From: Rallus limicola
Lineage: Eukaryota > Chordata > Aves > Gruiformes > Rallidae
Assembly (NCBI GenBank): GCA_022605955.1
Contig: JAKCOZ010000005.1
Coordinates: 7,040,001 to 7,104,000, forward strand
Direction: 5' to 3'
Length of the DNA stretch: 64,000 bases
Under the pieces are notes generated by a model. That model did not search any database, had not been told where the DNA came from, and was given only the letters and a program-made list of their open reading frames with translations. Made by a program: the position numbers and the translations under genes. This document shows, piece by piece, positions 48,347 through 61,100 of this stretch (position 1 is the stretch's first letter; each line of letters starts with the position of its first letter).

Positions 48347-48500
48347 CTTATTGTAATTAAAGCTTTAATTAAAACTTTTTATTCAGATGGTGAGTTCTAT
48401 GGAGTGATGTTTTTAGAAATATAATTTGGTTAAGCCTTAATAGAGTTTTAGTTTGGAGGTTTCTTTGTAATTATTTAATTGAATAGATTGATTAATGACA
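47880..48500. promoter_or_regulatory. Putative AT-rich regulatory patch, homeodomain cores
   Basis: The block is dense in TAATTA, TTAATC and GTAATAA-type cores, with a perfect 18-bp homeodomain palindrome at 48354-48371 and no repeat signature. Its composition resembles vertebrate conserved non-coding elements. Conservation itself cannot be read from one sequence, so the call is tentative. Confidence 0.22.
48354..48371. repeat. Perfect 18-bp palindrome with two TAATTA cores
   Basis: The sequence TAATTAAAGCTTTAATTA reads the same on both strands. It places two TAATTA homeodomain cores in inverted orientation, 6 bp apart, around a HindIII-like AAGCTT centre. Confidence 0.95.
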
Positions 48501-50571
48501 CGCAAAGAAACATGAGATTTCATACAGCGAGAAACCAGGACAGAAATTACAATATGTCATGCTATATTTGCAAAAGAAAGAAGAAATCCTACATGGATTC
48601 CTACTATACATAATTTATGACAGTGTGACAGTGGTTTGACTATTTCTCGCCATGAAAATAAGAGCTCGTATGGCTACAGTAATACCATGAACAACTGCAT
48701 TAAGACCTTCAATGAATTCATCTGCATGATTTCTATGGTCAACACCTTAGAATGGGGAAGAAAAAACAAACCAACCAAACCTAAATTATTGGACTGCAAT
48801 ACAAAGCAGAGAAAGTATACTTGGGGTTTTAACTTAGTACTGCTCCCCCATGTACCCTTCTATACCCCCAGCGCATCAGATTCTTCTTGACTTTTCAGAC
48901 CTACTATTCAGACCTGTTTGAAAAAAACTGAAAAAGAAAGACAAGCTAGAAATATATATTACCATAAGTCATTTTGCAGGAAATTTGAATAAAACTGTCT
49001 AGGATGCTCAATGCAGTGAACATCAATCTTGCATTCCACAGCACTCAACAAAAAGACAAATAATTTTTGGTATTCAGGTAAAGCCTATTATGATCATTCA
49101 AATAACAGCAAAAGACTAGAATACAAACAATACCAATACTAAATAAACGTTTCAGAAAGGTACATACAATCATATAAGCTACAAGGCAAAGAAACATTTA
49201 CAGGTAGTTGATAATGTTATACATGAACACTGCTCTCTTCTAGAGCATCATGAGTATCTTCAGTGAAGTGTTCATAGAAAAAACACCTTTATTCTGGTAG
49301 ATAAGGCTGCCTGTATTTATAGTTTCAGATAAATTTAAGTATGGTATTAATGCTAGAAGTATATATATATCTTAGGATTTTTGCCAACTGAATTATGAAG
49401 AGTGCTACACAATAGAACTTTTGTCAATTATTTCATAAAGAATTAAAGATTCAGAGTGATAGAGAAAAAATAGAACAAGTCATATAAAACACAATAGAGA
49501 CAGGAACAAGATAGTTAATATTTCTATTAACATTGGGATGGGTCAAAGAACCTAAACAGTATTTGTTAAAGGACAGAACGTCCAAATAAATAAGATTGCT
49601 ACAGACCTTAGTGGTATGAAAATCTGCACTGAGAAACCTGGTGTTGCAATGTACCATGGACTTTCTAGGGTATCGTTAGGCTATAAAATGGCTATTTTAA
49701 AAGAAAGCCTGTACAAGTCAACAATGCTAGGAAAAGGACAACATTTTTTTGGTTGTTTGATTATGAAAAACCCAATACCAGGAGCAACATAACTTTAGGC
49801 ATACTTAGCATAGAGAATAAAAGACAGTAGTGGTCCTGAGGACCTACTTTATCCTTAATGACAAAGAAAGGAAAATTAAGAAAGCTGAGAAAATGAGATT
49901 ACCATACTGAAATTAAAAAGTCTAACTTTAACTACCATCAACATTTTAGACTTAACCAGAAAAGTAAATCTTAGGCTAGTTTAAAGCAGCAATATGTCAG
50001 TAACTCACTGGACTTATATTTTTGTACTGACTGAAAAAATATGACCCTAAACTCAATCATCTAGAGGACAGCACAATACAGTCACTAGAGAAACTTCAAA
50101 CTTGACAAACAAATCTGATATATCTGAAAATCATCAGATGGCCTGAATATGCAAACTAAAGAAATTGAAAGCTCTTACATGAAGCACAAGCAGCTTACTA
50201 AAATGCTATGACATTAGTGTTCAGTGACCATGATTTTGTTATTCTGCGTTTCTGGAGATAAATAGCAATGTCCCATGATTCTCAAGAATGTGCAAGGAAA
50301 ACTTTTGTTGGTGTCCAAACTGACGAGTAGCCAAGCAATGGGATCAGATGCTCACTCCATCTACTTTATTAGTTTTGAGGCAGTTGAGAAATCCATATGT
50401 CAATCTAACATGCTATCTGTCATAAACCTGACAATACTTGTTCAGTGAAATGGTAATAACCTATGGCAGGTCTGCCCTTCAACAAAGTTTAAGTTTCCTT
50501 ACTGGAATTAAAGTTTGAGTCCCCTTCAGTTAAGTTGGGAGATGACTTCATTTTAGCTCAGTCACACTTAC
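48501..50571. other. Unique AT-rich non-coding DNA
   Basis: No gene, mobile element or notable repeat is recognised. An A/C-rich run lies at about 48765-48783. Short frames of 60-84 codons show no recognisable domain. Confidence 0.65.
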
Positions 50572-50681
50572 CAATCTCACCGATTCCATGATGGGGATAC
50601 ATCCTGAGCTGACAGACCTCTGACTACTCTCCAATGCAGAGTACACCACCAAGGACACACTGCAGAGCAGCGTTGCACCCT
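50572..50681 (-). other. Candidate 110-nt exon (unverified)
   Basis: On the minus strand the stretch is preceded by CTGTAGCTTTCACCAATGCAG, cut here to an acceptor-like CACCAATGCAG, and followed by GATTG|GTAAGTGTG, a strong donor. One frame is open for 36 codons after two leading bases: GATLLCSVSLVVYSALESSQ then RSVSSGCIPIMESVRL. Its first third is hydrophobic. The frame would end in phase 0, which matches the phase-0 start of the minus-strand candidate at 15619-15698, but a 35-kb intron between them is only conjecture. No family is recognised. Confidence 0.17.
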
Positions 50682-53600
50682 CTGCATTGGTGAAAGCTAC
50701 AGACAGTTTCACAATAAGGTAAACTGCTGTGTTCTCACAGTGTTCACAGCCTGGGGCAAAATGGGGGGATTTTCACTCGCATATTTTAGCAAAGTTCAAA
50801 ATGAGATTCTACCATCATTTATACAGAAAATTGAGAGAAGAGGAAGCTGCTCACATTGCTCAAGCTCCATTTAGAAATGTGATGCAAAAAAAGCAGAAAT
50901 CTCTTATCGGCACCTAAGGAAAGATTTTTTTACACTGTTCTGATAGGAAATATTAACATAGAAAGTATGTGAACATGACTACAGCAAGAAGACAAGTCTG
51001 AAGTTTGCTTAGTTGCTCTGCACTAAGCACAGAAAGCCTGAAAGGGAGCACTTCTCGGTATCATGCCTGCCTGCCTGACCTTCTCTCAGAGGAAGATATT
51101 CACCTGCATCTTTCCTCTCTGACCTCCTGACAAGTTTTCCTAATTATCATCTTCTAACACAATGATATGCATTTTCAGTTTCTAACCTTTGTTCAGATTT
51201 GCACAGTAATTTTCAGATCTGTAGCTGACAGATGAACAGTTTCTTAGGAAACCAATCTAAAAATGGATATCTATGCTTTTCATATATTTTAACCACAATG
51301 TTACAGTTCAAGATTCATGTTAAAGAAGTATTAATACATTTGACTAAAAGAAAAGCAAGCATTTAAGTCCTTTTGAGAATCTGAGATCTCATTTATGTTC
51401 CCATGCCCTTGCTTTTATAATTCACATATACAAAACACAGCAGTATACATGTTGCAGGGAATATAAAATTCTATAAATATAAGGAAGGGGCCGCAGTGCA
51501 CTTAAGATATATATAACAACAGAGTCAGCAGGAGGCAAAGCTGCTTTCTAGTCTTATCTTACCCTAAAGTACTTTGTGATGAATACAGGGATTAGTCTTG
51601 AGTTTAGAGACTAGTTCAGAGAGCAAAGAAGAATGTAAACTATGGACAGATGGAAGGTTGAAAATCTTGTCGTTTTATCAAATCTAATAAAACATTTGAG
51701 GATTTACTTGAAACTTCAAGAAGTCTGGTGACTTGTAATTTTTTTTTTTTAAACAATTCCAGTTCTTGTAGCACAATAACTGGACATAGAATCATATCAC
51801 CCAAAAAGACTATAAAAACTAGCTACAGAAACAGGAATATTCAAGTTCTAAATCTTATTTTCCCAAATTTTTAAATTGATTTTAAAAACACTACCATGAA
51901 ACCAAGTGTTTTAATCTCGGAATTGGAACATCTTTGCCTGGTAATGCAGGGAAGTAAAATAGTATACAAAGCAATTTTGTAATCTGATGCCTATGTTCTT
52001 AAAATTAGAAGGACAACTCTGGTTTGACCAGGGAGTACTCTAGCGGGAGACCACATGGGCAAGCAGCATTCCATCTGGATTCACAGCACCTGTCACAGTG
52101 TATTGTTTGCCTTTCTTTTTTGTTTTATGATGGTACATGTGAACATGTACCATCGAGGGACAGGCATCATAAATGCAGGACTACCGCCACCATTACTTTC
52201 ATCTCTGTGCCTCGCCAGAGGCAGGCACTGCAGAAACCCACTTTAATGCCCAGGTAATCTGGGAAGTTCCCAGTCTGAACCACAGGAAGAAGGCAGACCT
52301 AGCTAGCACAGGTGTGGTCCCACTTAAAGAAGAATTTGACACCACCGAGGAGCTGCTGGAAGCTGTCAGATGCTAATTCAGTATCTACCAAGAGGAAGGG
52401 TTTTACAGAAGCAAAAGCAGGCAGTGGCTCTAGCATTTTGTTATGTCCAAAGCACAGCAAAGCTCTGTAAATGCTAAGTGCCAGTATTTCTCCCATGAAA
52501 ATACACTAATGCTTACCACTTTCTGCAACATGGAACCTGGTCAGGGAAATATATTTCCTAATCATCACAGATGAGTGACACTTAAAAAAGTAAAAAAATC
52601 TCATTGTTTTGATTTGTGTCTGGTGTTTTTATTTACCTTTTTTCTTCTGGCTAAAAGTATATTATCCTATTAAAGCTGTATGCTTACGGGACAATGCTAG
52701 CTTGTTTTGAAGCAACAAAGCAATAAATAAGTTTGGAACTTAGTTAAAGGATGAAAATGGTGTTACAGATTCTGACAACCTCAATGAAAAGTCTGTTTAT
52801 TCCAAGCATTTTTATTCCAAACCATTAACATTATTCCTGTTATACAATCTGAAAAAAAAAGAAAGCAAAATCTAGAAAGATTAAAGAAAATACCAGAATT
52901 GCAATGAGGGTGTCATATTCCTAAATTGTGTGGTGCACTGAAATTCCCTGACTCGCAACTTCTCATTGTTTCTCTGTGAATTACTTTGAGGAAATATTTT
53001 AAGTTTAAAATTTTACAAGTGCAAAGCTTTATGAAGAAAATGCAACATCATCACACTTGGAAATGTGTTTTTCAAATTGTGTGGTAATTGCACCCTATTT
53101 ATATATGCACATTAGGTGGCCGAGAATTTCCACCTGTAACAAACTCCCTCACCTGTATACAAATATTTTTGTTTTACAAGGAATCCTAAAACTTGCCTAA
53201 TAAATAGCTGTGTATTAATTTTATACTGTGATAAGAAAAATCAAATTAAATATAAGAAATATCTGATTAAATTATATGATGGAAAGAGACTTTTTTTTAC
53301 ATTTAAGTTTCACAGTACACCATTATTCTACACTTGTCTGTACATTAAAAGTAAGTTTTTTTTTTAAAATGAGATATACTCCAGTGTTTAACACTTATGT
53401 TTCACCTCATGGTTAATGTTAATGGCTTTATTGTAGTTTTCTGAAACATAGGGTCAATGACAGAAGAACAGAGAATACATTTAATTCTAGCTGTAACAGC
53501 AAAAAAAAACCCAACAAACCTGTTAAAAAAAAAACACCAAAGAGAACTACTTCTGAAATACAAGATGCAGCTCTTCAGGAAAACACAAAGCAACAAGCAT

Positions 53601-55132
53601 TTCCCTGAATAGTGCTGATAATATTCCTGTTCCAGCTACAATATGTGAATTTCAAATGCTATCACGTAGCAAATTCTTATAGCTACTTTTTTTTTTTTAA
53701 ACTATCCTAATGGATTTAAATGGATTTTGATTAATCGGGAAGAACTACTTCTAACTGAGAGGCTTATTATACTGTGCCAGGTCTTTCTTGTAATTGCCCT
53801 TTTTTTGACTTTTCTCATAGGATTAATAAATACCAAGGTTTACCTAAGACATTATTTCAATCTTGCTACAATTACTATTATCTGTTAATACAGTGGGAGA
53901 AGCATGATGTGACAAAAATATCATTCCCTGATATTCTCTCTCAGTCAATTTTACAATTATGTCTGGCAAATTGTTTTATCTAGTGCATTTCCCACCGTTC
54001 AGGCATGAAATCAGAGTAAAAGCTGACACTCAACCATTGGTCCCTTTTGGAAAAACAGGGTAGCCCTTATGTGTGCAAATGCCTTCAGTAAGTCTCACAC
54101 ATTTCAAATTCATCCATATGTAATCCTGACACAGCCAAAGCTCTAGAAGACCAACCTATTATAATGTCTTATTTAGCTAGTTTAGCCATGAAACAAAAGT
54201 TATGCTGGATATAATAATGCAAAACACTGCATTTCAGCATAAACCAAGTACATCCATTGCTGCATCAAGGCACAATTCATTTTGAGATAATGTGGGAGCT
54301 GACTTAAATGGGTGATTGAACGCCGGTCTAATTAATTTATCACTATTTTTACATTCAAAATACTTTCAAAAAGAAGATGGCTAAAACAAAATCTAAGACC
54401 GGAGATATAGACAGTACAAATACTTAAGACTTCACTGTTACAGTATTTTTATGGTTCAGGTCTTTTATGATTCAAGGCTGTTTCCTGGGAACATATTTGG
54501 AAAAATATTCAACAGCAATTAGGTCCACATATTCCTTGCCAAGGAAGATAAGGTGTTTGGAGTATAAACAGGTTCTACTAGCCAGACAGAATGGGGACAG
54601 ATAAAGGCATGAAAATTTGCTGAGACCTTTTAAAATTAATAACTTCCTCACACAGTAGTTTTAAAAATCATACTGCTGTTAGTCTGCATTGTCAGCTAAC
54701 ACCTTAATGACTTGGAAGGTTGCAACCAACCTACTTTAAAGATGCCATTAAGCCTATTAAATTTATTTGCATTATATTGACACAATTTTGCATTTGAAAG
54801 CAGGTACCAATGACATTAAACAACTCAAATATTAGTAACATTTAAACAGAAGTCTAATTTCACAGGAAGACAAGCGTTAAAAGGGTGAAAATCAGTGCTA
54901 GTATGGAGGTGCATAGGCATTAATAACAATTCCATGGAAAAATAAAATATTCTTCTGGTTGTGAGATGATACAGGTCTAAAAACCACTCTGACGTGTTGT
55001 GCTTACTCCTCCATACACTGAGAACCCTGTAGTGATCAGAGCTGTACATGCTGTAAGGCAGCATTCAACCAAGTATATAGCTGCACAGCTACTATACACG
55101 TTTTCCTCTGCTGCAGAGAAAAGCAGGGGTCA
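50682..55132. other. Unique AT-rich non-coding DNA
   Basis: No gene or mobile element is recognised. It contains the near-perfect hairpin at 52129-52154 and several poly-T or poly-A runs of 8-10 bases (for example near 51741, 53357 and 53689). A block at about 54220-54420 has homeodomain-like cores and isolated CpGs and may be a conserved non-coding element. Confidence 0.65.
52129..52154. repeat. 26-bp hairpin: 12-bp perfect arms, 2-nt loop
   Basis: Arm GATGGTACATGT (52129-52140) is followed by a GA spacer and the exact reverse complement of the arm (52143-52154). A G-T wobble would extend it by one pair. The two-base spacer is too short for a relaxed RNA loop, so a DNA-level origin or a dimeric protein site is more likely than a stem-loop RNA. 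Confidence 0.95.
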
Positions 55133-55165
55133 GCACTGGCTGCCATCTGGGGCTAAACCATGACA
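55133..55165 (+). mobile_element. Possible LTR 3'-end fragment
   Basis: About 33 bp, from CACTGGCTGCCATCTGGGGC to CTAAACCATGACA, resemble the 3' terminus of the same LTR family as the solo LTR near 4.35 kb, in the opposite orientation. The flanking sequence upstream does not clearly continue the LTR, so this is either a tiny remnant or a chance match. Confidence 0.3.
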
Positions 55166-58100
55166 TTCACCACAATGGGCAGAAAGAGTGGCACAGCTAC
55201 AAGATCAACACAAAAGCTAAAAAATCTGATGATGTGGGAGAAATTGTGTACAAAACATTTCACTGTGTAACAATTACAGTCAATCTCAGTAACATTTTTT
55301 CAAAACAGAAACTTAAAACAGAATATATATATATTTACACATATATATTTACATACATATACATAACGTTGTGGAAAAAATAATTTCATTGGTTCAAAAT
55401 GGGCAGAGATCATCAGATCTGAATAACTCTCATGAAAGATTCAAAGAAAAAAATCTATTAGCAGATATATTGTCACAGATCTCAATATGAAATTGTGGCT
55501 GACACTGTAGAAGTGGTTTCTTTTCTGAAATAAAAGCATTCAAGTAATCAAGTTTCTCTTGTGTTTATGAGACTTTTCACTGTTTTCTCCTGGGTTTCAA
55601 ACTGTGATTTGGAAAGAATGCATGCATTGGAAAAAGTATCCCTCCAAAGAAAGGGAAGAATAGATTCAAAGGTGAGAGAGAAATGTTCTATTAGCTTTGA
55701 TTTGGGCGCATCAACACTCTTGGCAGAAGTTGATCTTCTCTGATTCAGGATATTTACTTCAGGGGAACTGCTTTATCAAGACTCAAAATGAGTTTCCTCT
55801 GGAAAAATATTATGCTCTTTGCCAGTATAATTTTGTTTTTCATTAATATGACATGATTCTAGTAGTATGCTTCTTCAGCAGAAAACAGACTTGTCCTGAA
55901 CTGTCTCCCCTCATCTGTCAAAGGGAGTTCATTTTCCTCAATACAGATTTTGTTCTAGAGGCTAAATTGTTTTGGTTTCTCTTCTATTTCATATAAACTG
56001 TTTAGTCCCCTGATGCTGGTCATGACTTTTGCATTCATAATTTTTGTGTTGGTCATTCCAATGTATGAAATAGATTTTCCCAACACAATTTAAAAAAGTC
56101 AGTTTAACCAAAACCTGTTCTTATTTTCTTCCTAAAAGAGTTTCAAATCATCATATTTCAGATTTTTTTAAATATTTGTTTTGAAGTGGTTTTTTGTTTG
56201 CTTGATATCACTAATAGTATATATTACTGCATTACATAGTAGTGATGCTACATTTTCAGATGTTCCTTTGATAACTGTATGACATAACAGCAAAGCTATT
56301 GAAAAAAAACAATCTATGTTATCAAAATTAAATTTTCTGGAAAACCTAGCCAAAACAAAGAATTCTTATGCACATAAAATTGCGTAATTGTAAGATTTTT
56401 GCTCAGATTTATTAAAATCCACCGATTTGTTATTTTTTATTTTTAACAGATCTGCTTACTTTGTGCTGAAAATCTCCGCAGAAAGTACTGGAAAGAAGTT
56501 ATCAGATATTTTTAGCTTTGTGGATCTGAAGTCAAGAGATGAAAACCGAATACAGCAGGATGTACGCATTTCTAATTTCTTTAAATTAAATAGTACCATA
56601 TTTGCATAATCCCAGAAGGGCAGGAATAGCTCAATTCAAGAAAATTCTTTCAAGAAAACAATGACAGTTTAAAAAGCATGCAGGAGAAAAGTGATTGATG
56701 TGAGTGTATGAGGAATATGTGAAAATAAAAAACAAGAAATAAAAAAGTGTAAAAAAAAAAACAAAAACAAACAATTCATCAGATGTAAATAAAAGAAAGG
56801 AAAATTGACTCCTTTGAAGGGAGTCAAGGAGGAGAAGAGACAAATCAGGCAGAGATAGAGTTACAACTGCACAGGCAGGACCTGGGGCCTTCAGCCAAGG
56901 AGTCTGGGTTCTTACCCTGCACATTCAAATTCCCAGAGGCAGCCTTAAATAGCAAGCAGTGGAGTAATTTCCTGTTCCACCAAAGACTTCCCATATGCCC
57001 TTTCGACAAACCACTTTGTGCTCAATTCTTCATCTGTACACTGGGGATAAGAGCATGCCCTAGCCCTCAAGATGTGCCATAAGATAAAAGAGATTGTGAG
57101 CTAGCTCTTCAGATAACAGCAGTAGCAGTGGTCATCAAGAAAATCCTGCAAGTAATATATGGGTATTAAAAGAAACTAAGCAATTAAGGAGGGAGGCTTG
57201 AATTCCTCTCTCCCATGCCCAAGTCCTAAGTGATTACAATGGGAAGAAGAGCAAAAGCATATCAAAGAGCTATGGTGTGCTGTGATGCAAATAAAACAAT
57301 TAGGAATCAAGGAATTAATAAAGACTTCATTTTATGTCAGATCTGAAATATCTAACCAATATAACTGGTTTTAATTTGACATTTCTTTCTGGGGTATATG
57401 ACAGAAATTTAATTAAATCAATACATTTCTCCTCAATGTTAACTATTCCCTTTTTTTAATGTCTAAACTTGTTTCTTGACCATTATTAAACTCAGTAACT
57501 CAAGGCAAGTTAAGGTAAAAACTTAAAGGAAATGCCTACGATAAGTATCCAATTACATAAAAGGGATTTGTGTTTTTTTTCTTTTTTCAATTGTATTTTT
57601 ATTTCAGGAGAAAACTTTAACAGTTCCAACTTCTAAAGCTATACATTAAGGAGGAGGATATCAGGTAATAAATATTCTATAAATGGATGAGTAACTCTTT
57701 GAAAGTTCTCAGAAAAATACTTTGTCGTTCATAGGATTTACTGGTACAATTTGTGAAAACGTGCATGAGAAGACCAGGTGAATGTTTTCATGGACATAGT
57801 AGACATGTTCTCTGAATTTTGACATGCAGTTACAATTCAATGTGACTGTGAAAATGTTTTCTTTATGGGCAAACATGTCTCAAAACAGTTATTTTTTGAT
57901 ACATGCACCTGAAGCTAGTATTGAGAGAATGCATGTACTCATTTTTGGTTCTGTGGACCCAATGAAAGCCTACTCGACAGGTCAACACCCATAAACCTGA
58001 AACTACAAAACACAGTAATGCACCACAATTCTCATTCTAAGTTGTGGTTCTGTATAAACTGAGTCCCCAAAAAGGGGAAACGAAAGGAAATAACAGCTCA

Positions 58101-61100
58101 ATTCACTGCTTGGAATAGAATGAAACAGGATGGGCTCCTTGCTGCTACACTAGAGGAAAGTATAAAATATTTTTGGAAACAGAAAGAAAAACTGAAATAT
58201 TAAGCATCCATTCTCACGAGTACAAAACTGAATGTATGGATGCAAAAGCAGGAAGTTCCTTTTTACCAGCAACAAAAACAACCACAGAAAAAATGATTAT
58301 CCAACAGTGTTGGATTAAGTTCTTGTAAGACCAAAGTGTTCTGGAGTTTGCAGATATTTCCTTTTTCTAATAATTTTATTTCTAAATTCATTTTAATTCA
58401 TCTATAACCAGTTTCTAATATGAATATCCCACAGGTATTAGTTTATGCTTTAATGTGAAAAGGTTCAATCTACCTATTCCTTAGCAACCGGTTTACTCAG
58501 CTATAAAGCAGAACTATTTCTAGCATCAAAACTGATTGCAGTGATCTGTCGTTCCTGATGAGAACTTATGATCATATTTTTTTTGTCATTTGGAAAATAA
58601 CTTTTTGCCAGGTTTGCATTTCCCCAGTGCAACATAAAGAACGCTTTTTCCTCCTGTACATTTCCACCCAGCCTGATCAGCATTTTTGCTTAAAAAGAGA
58701 TATGTATTTTTTTTCATTTGCTATTGAATCTTAAATCCAGCTAAAACAAGTATAAAAGACATTCTTGAAAAAATAGTCTGCAGCATTCTTCACCGTTTAA
58801 ACAGATCAGTTGAACATAGCCATCTCAATAAGAACAGGATTAAGAGAATAGCCAGGCTGAGTTATGCTTTTAACTTTAAAAGTGATTGTTCTGTTTACCT
58901 CCAGAGAGCATTCTGAGATAAATGACTACTATTAAAGTGATGATTTCATCAAGACATGGCAGCCTTTCTCTTCTCATACACTGTGAAGAAAATAGAATTA
59001 TCCCACTGCTTGGAACCCATCTTATTTTATCATGCCTCACAAACAGAGAGAAATGAAAGTATCTCATCATGTCTTAGATCTTGTATAAAAAATGGCAAAT
59101 TCCTTTCATCCACACTTGCAGAATGGCAAAATTGTTAAAAGGTTTCTAATTAATTCCTAGAGAATCTTCTATTTCTCCCCAAACAATGATTTGCCTTTCA
59201 CCTTAGAAACATTCCAGATCCAGTCCTTCCTATTGCTCCTTCACTGTCAGCCCCCTCCTGCATGGGGCTACAATATCACACCATGAATGTTTCCCTCCTT
59301 GAAAATCAAGAGCACTTTACAATATTTTACAAGTGCTTTTTAAAAGCACATACAATATTAACTGTCACAACATATATACGTTCTGCCCAACATTACAGTC
59401 AATGCACAGACTGACTGTCTGTCACAGGTATCAGAAGACAGACTGAAGTGCCCGTTATTGTGGGATGCAATAGCAGAGGCAAGGAATCCTGACTGATAGG
59501 TTTTTGCCTTAGTCATCAAAACACTTTTCTGTGACATGATTAAAAAAATGTTAATATATTCTATATTACCCATCCCATCTTAATAGTCTCACTAACTCTT
59601 AAGCATCATATTCCCATGCAAATTAAGCTTTTAGAATAGCTCTTTTAGCATCCCCTCATAACTAAAGGATTTAGTTTGAAGCAACACTGATAGTCATGCA
59701 CAGTCAGAATAACTATTCAAAGGCATTGGTGAAAGAAAAGACCCCTTGACTTCAGGTTTTGTTCGCAATGGAACACAATCTTTCTCTTTCACAATTCAGT
59801 GTAGAGATAGCACACAGCAGAGGGACATCAACATAAAAATATTGATTTATGGAGATTAGGAAGAATGTCTACATTGTAACCAGAAAAAGTTGCACAAATA
59901 TATTTGCCCATAATTGGTGCAAAGTTTAATTCCTAGTTTACCCACTCATAATATATGCAAGGTATTTAATCACTTTATACAGACAAAAACCTATCTAACT
60001 TGTCTGAGTAGTAGGAATTTTCTGTTATTAGATATTTTTAAAGTGCTTGAAACTGGTAGACCAACCTCCTGAGCACAGAAAATAATTCTGGATATCACTT
60101 CAGTAAAACAATTGTCTTTACGATGATATCAAGAATTATGTCATCAGTTAAAAACAAATCATAAGCCAGACCCTCCCCCTACATTTTTATATGCTTCACC
60201 AACATGTACTCAATTAATATATTTTCATTTCATAGAACCATAGAATGGAATTTATAGAATTTGTTCTCCTAGCACCATAATGACAAACGAAAGAACCAAT
60301 AGCCTCTTTTTTCCCAAAATATATCCAAGGTTCAAGGGACACAAGTGACTATCCCAAGGAAAAAGCAATGTCAGGAGCCGTGGTGACTCAGTCAGTTGCA
60401 AGGCTTCTTACACTGCCTTACCCCAAACTAGCCATCATTATTACCCCTTGTTTTTCTGTGTTTTCAGCTCTTTCTGCTAATTCCTTTAAAACAACTTGGG
60501 TCTCCACTAGGGCGACTTGGAAAGCAGCAAACTGACATAAGAGGAAAAGAGTAGGTAGCAATCAGGCCTACTGTCTAGCTCTCATATCCACCAGAATTTA
60601 CATTATTACATTCCAGCAACAGAAGGTTAGAAAAACAAAAAGATTTTTAGTTATAAACACAGAGGTGAGAGAACTATTACTCCTCTCAATCATCCTTATT
60701 CCAGCAATTTTTATTTTACGTGACTGTGAGTGCCTCAAACTGTGCTAGGTGTACAAGGCCAAAGGTCTTATGCCACTAAACTAAAATTCAACAAAACAGC
60801 TCTAATTTTTTCTGTAAAGAGGAAGATCAAACAGATAACAGACCTATGTCATATAGATATGAAAAGCAATTAATTTAAGTGTTATTTGCTGGGAGGTTTT
60901 GTACTGCTATTTTTGTTTCTCTTTAAAGTCAGCAGCACATGGGAAAGGTTAGAGCATTTAGTTAACATCTGGACAGTCAAAACATTTTAGGAGTATATAG
61001 GAATTTGTATAATTTACTTGTAAATTTAACAATACTTCACAGTATTTTGTTTCAGCATACACTGGCCAAAACAAGACTGGAACTGAAACAAAGCCTGGTC

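Noticed and set aside
60363..60400. tRNA-like A-box (GTGGTGACTCAGTCAGTTGC) suggesting a SINE or tRNA
   Set aside because: No B-box, cloverleaf or SINE tail follows within 100 bp.
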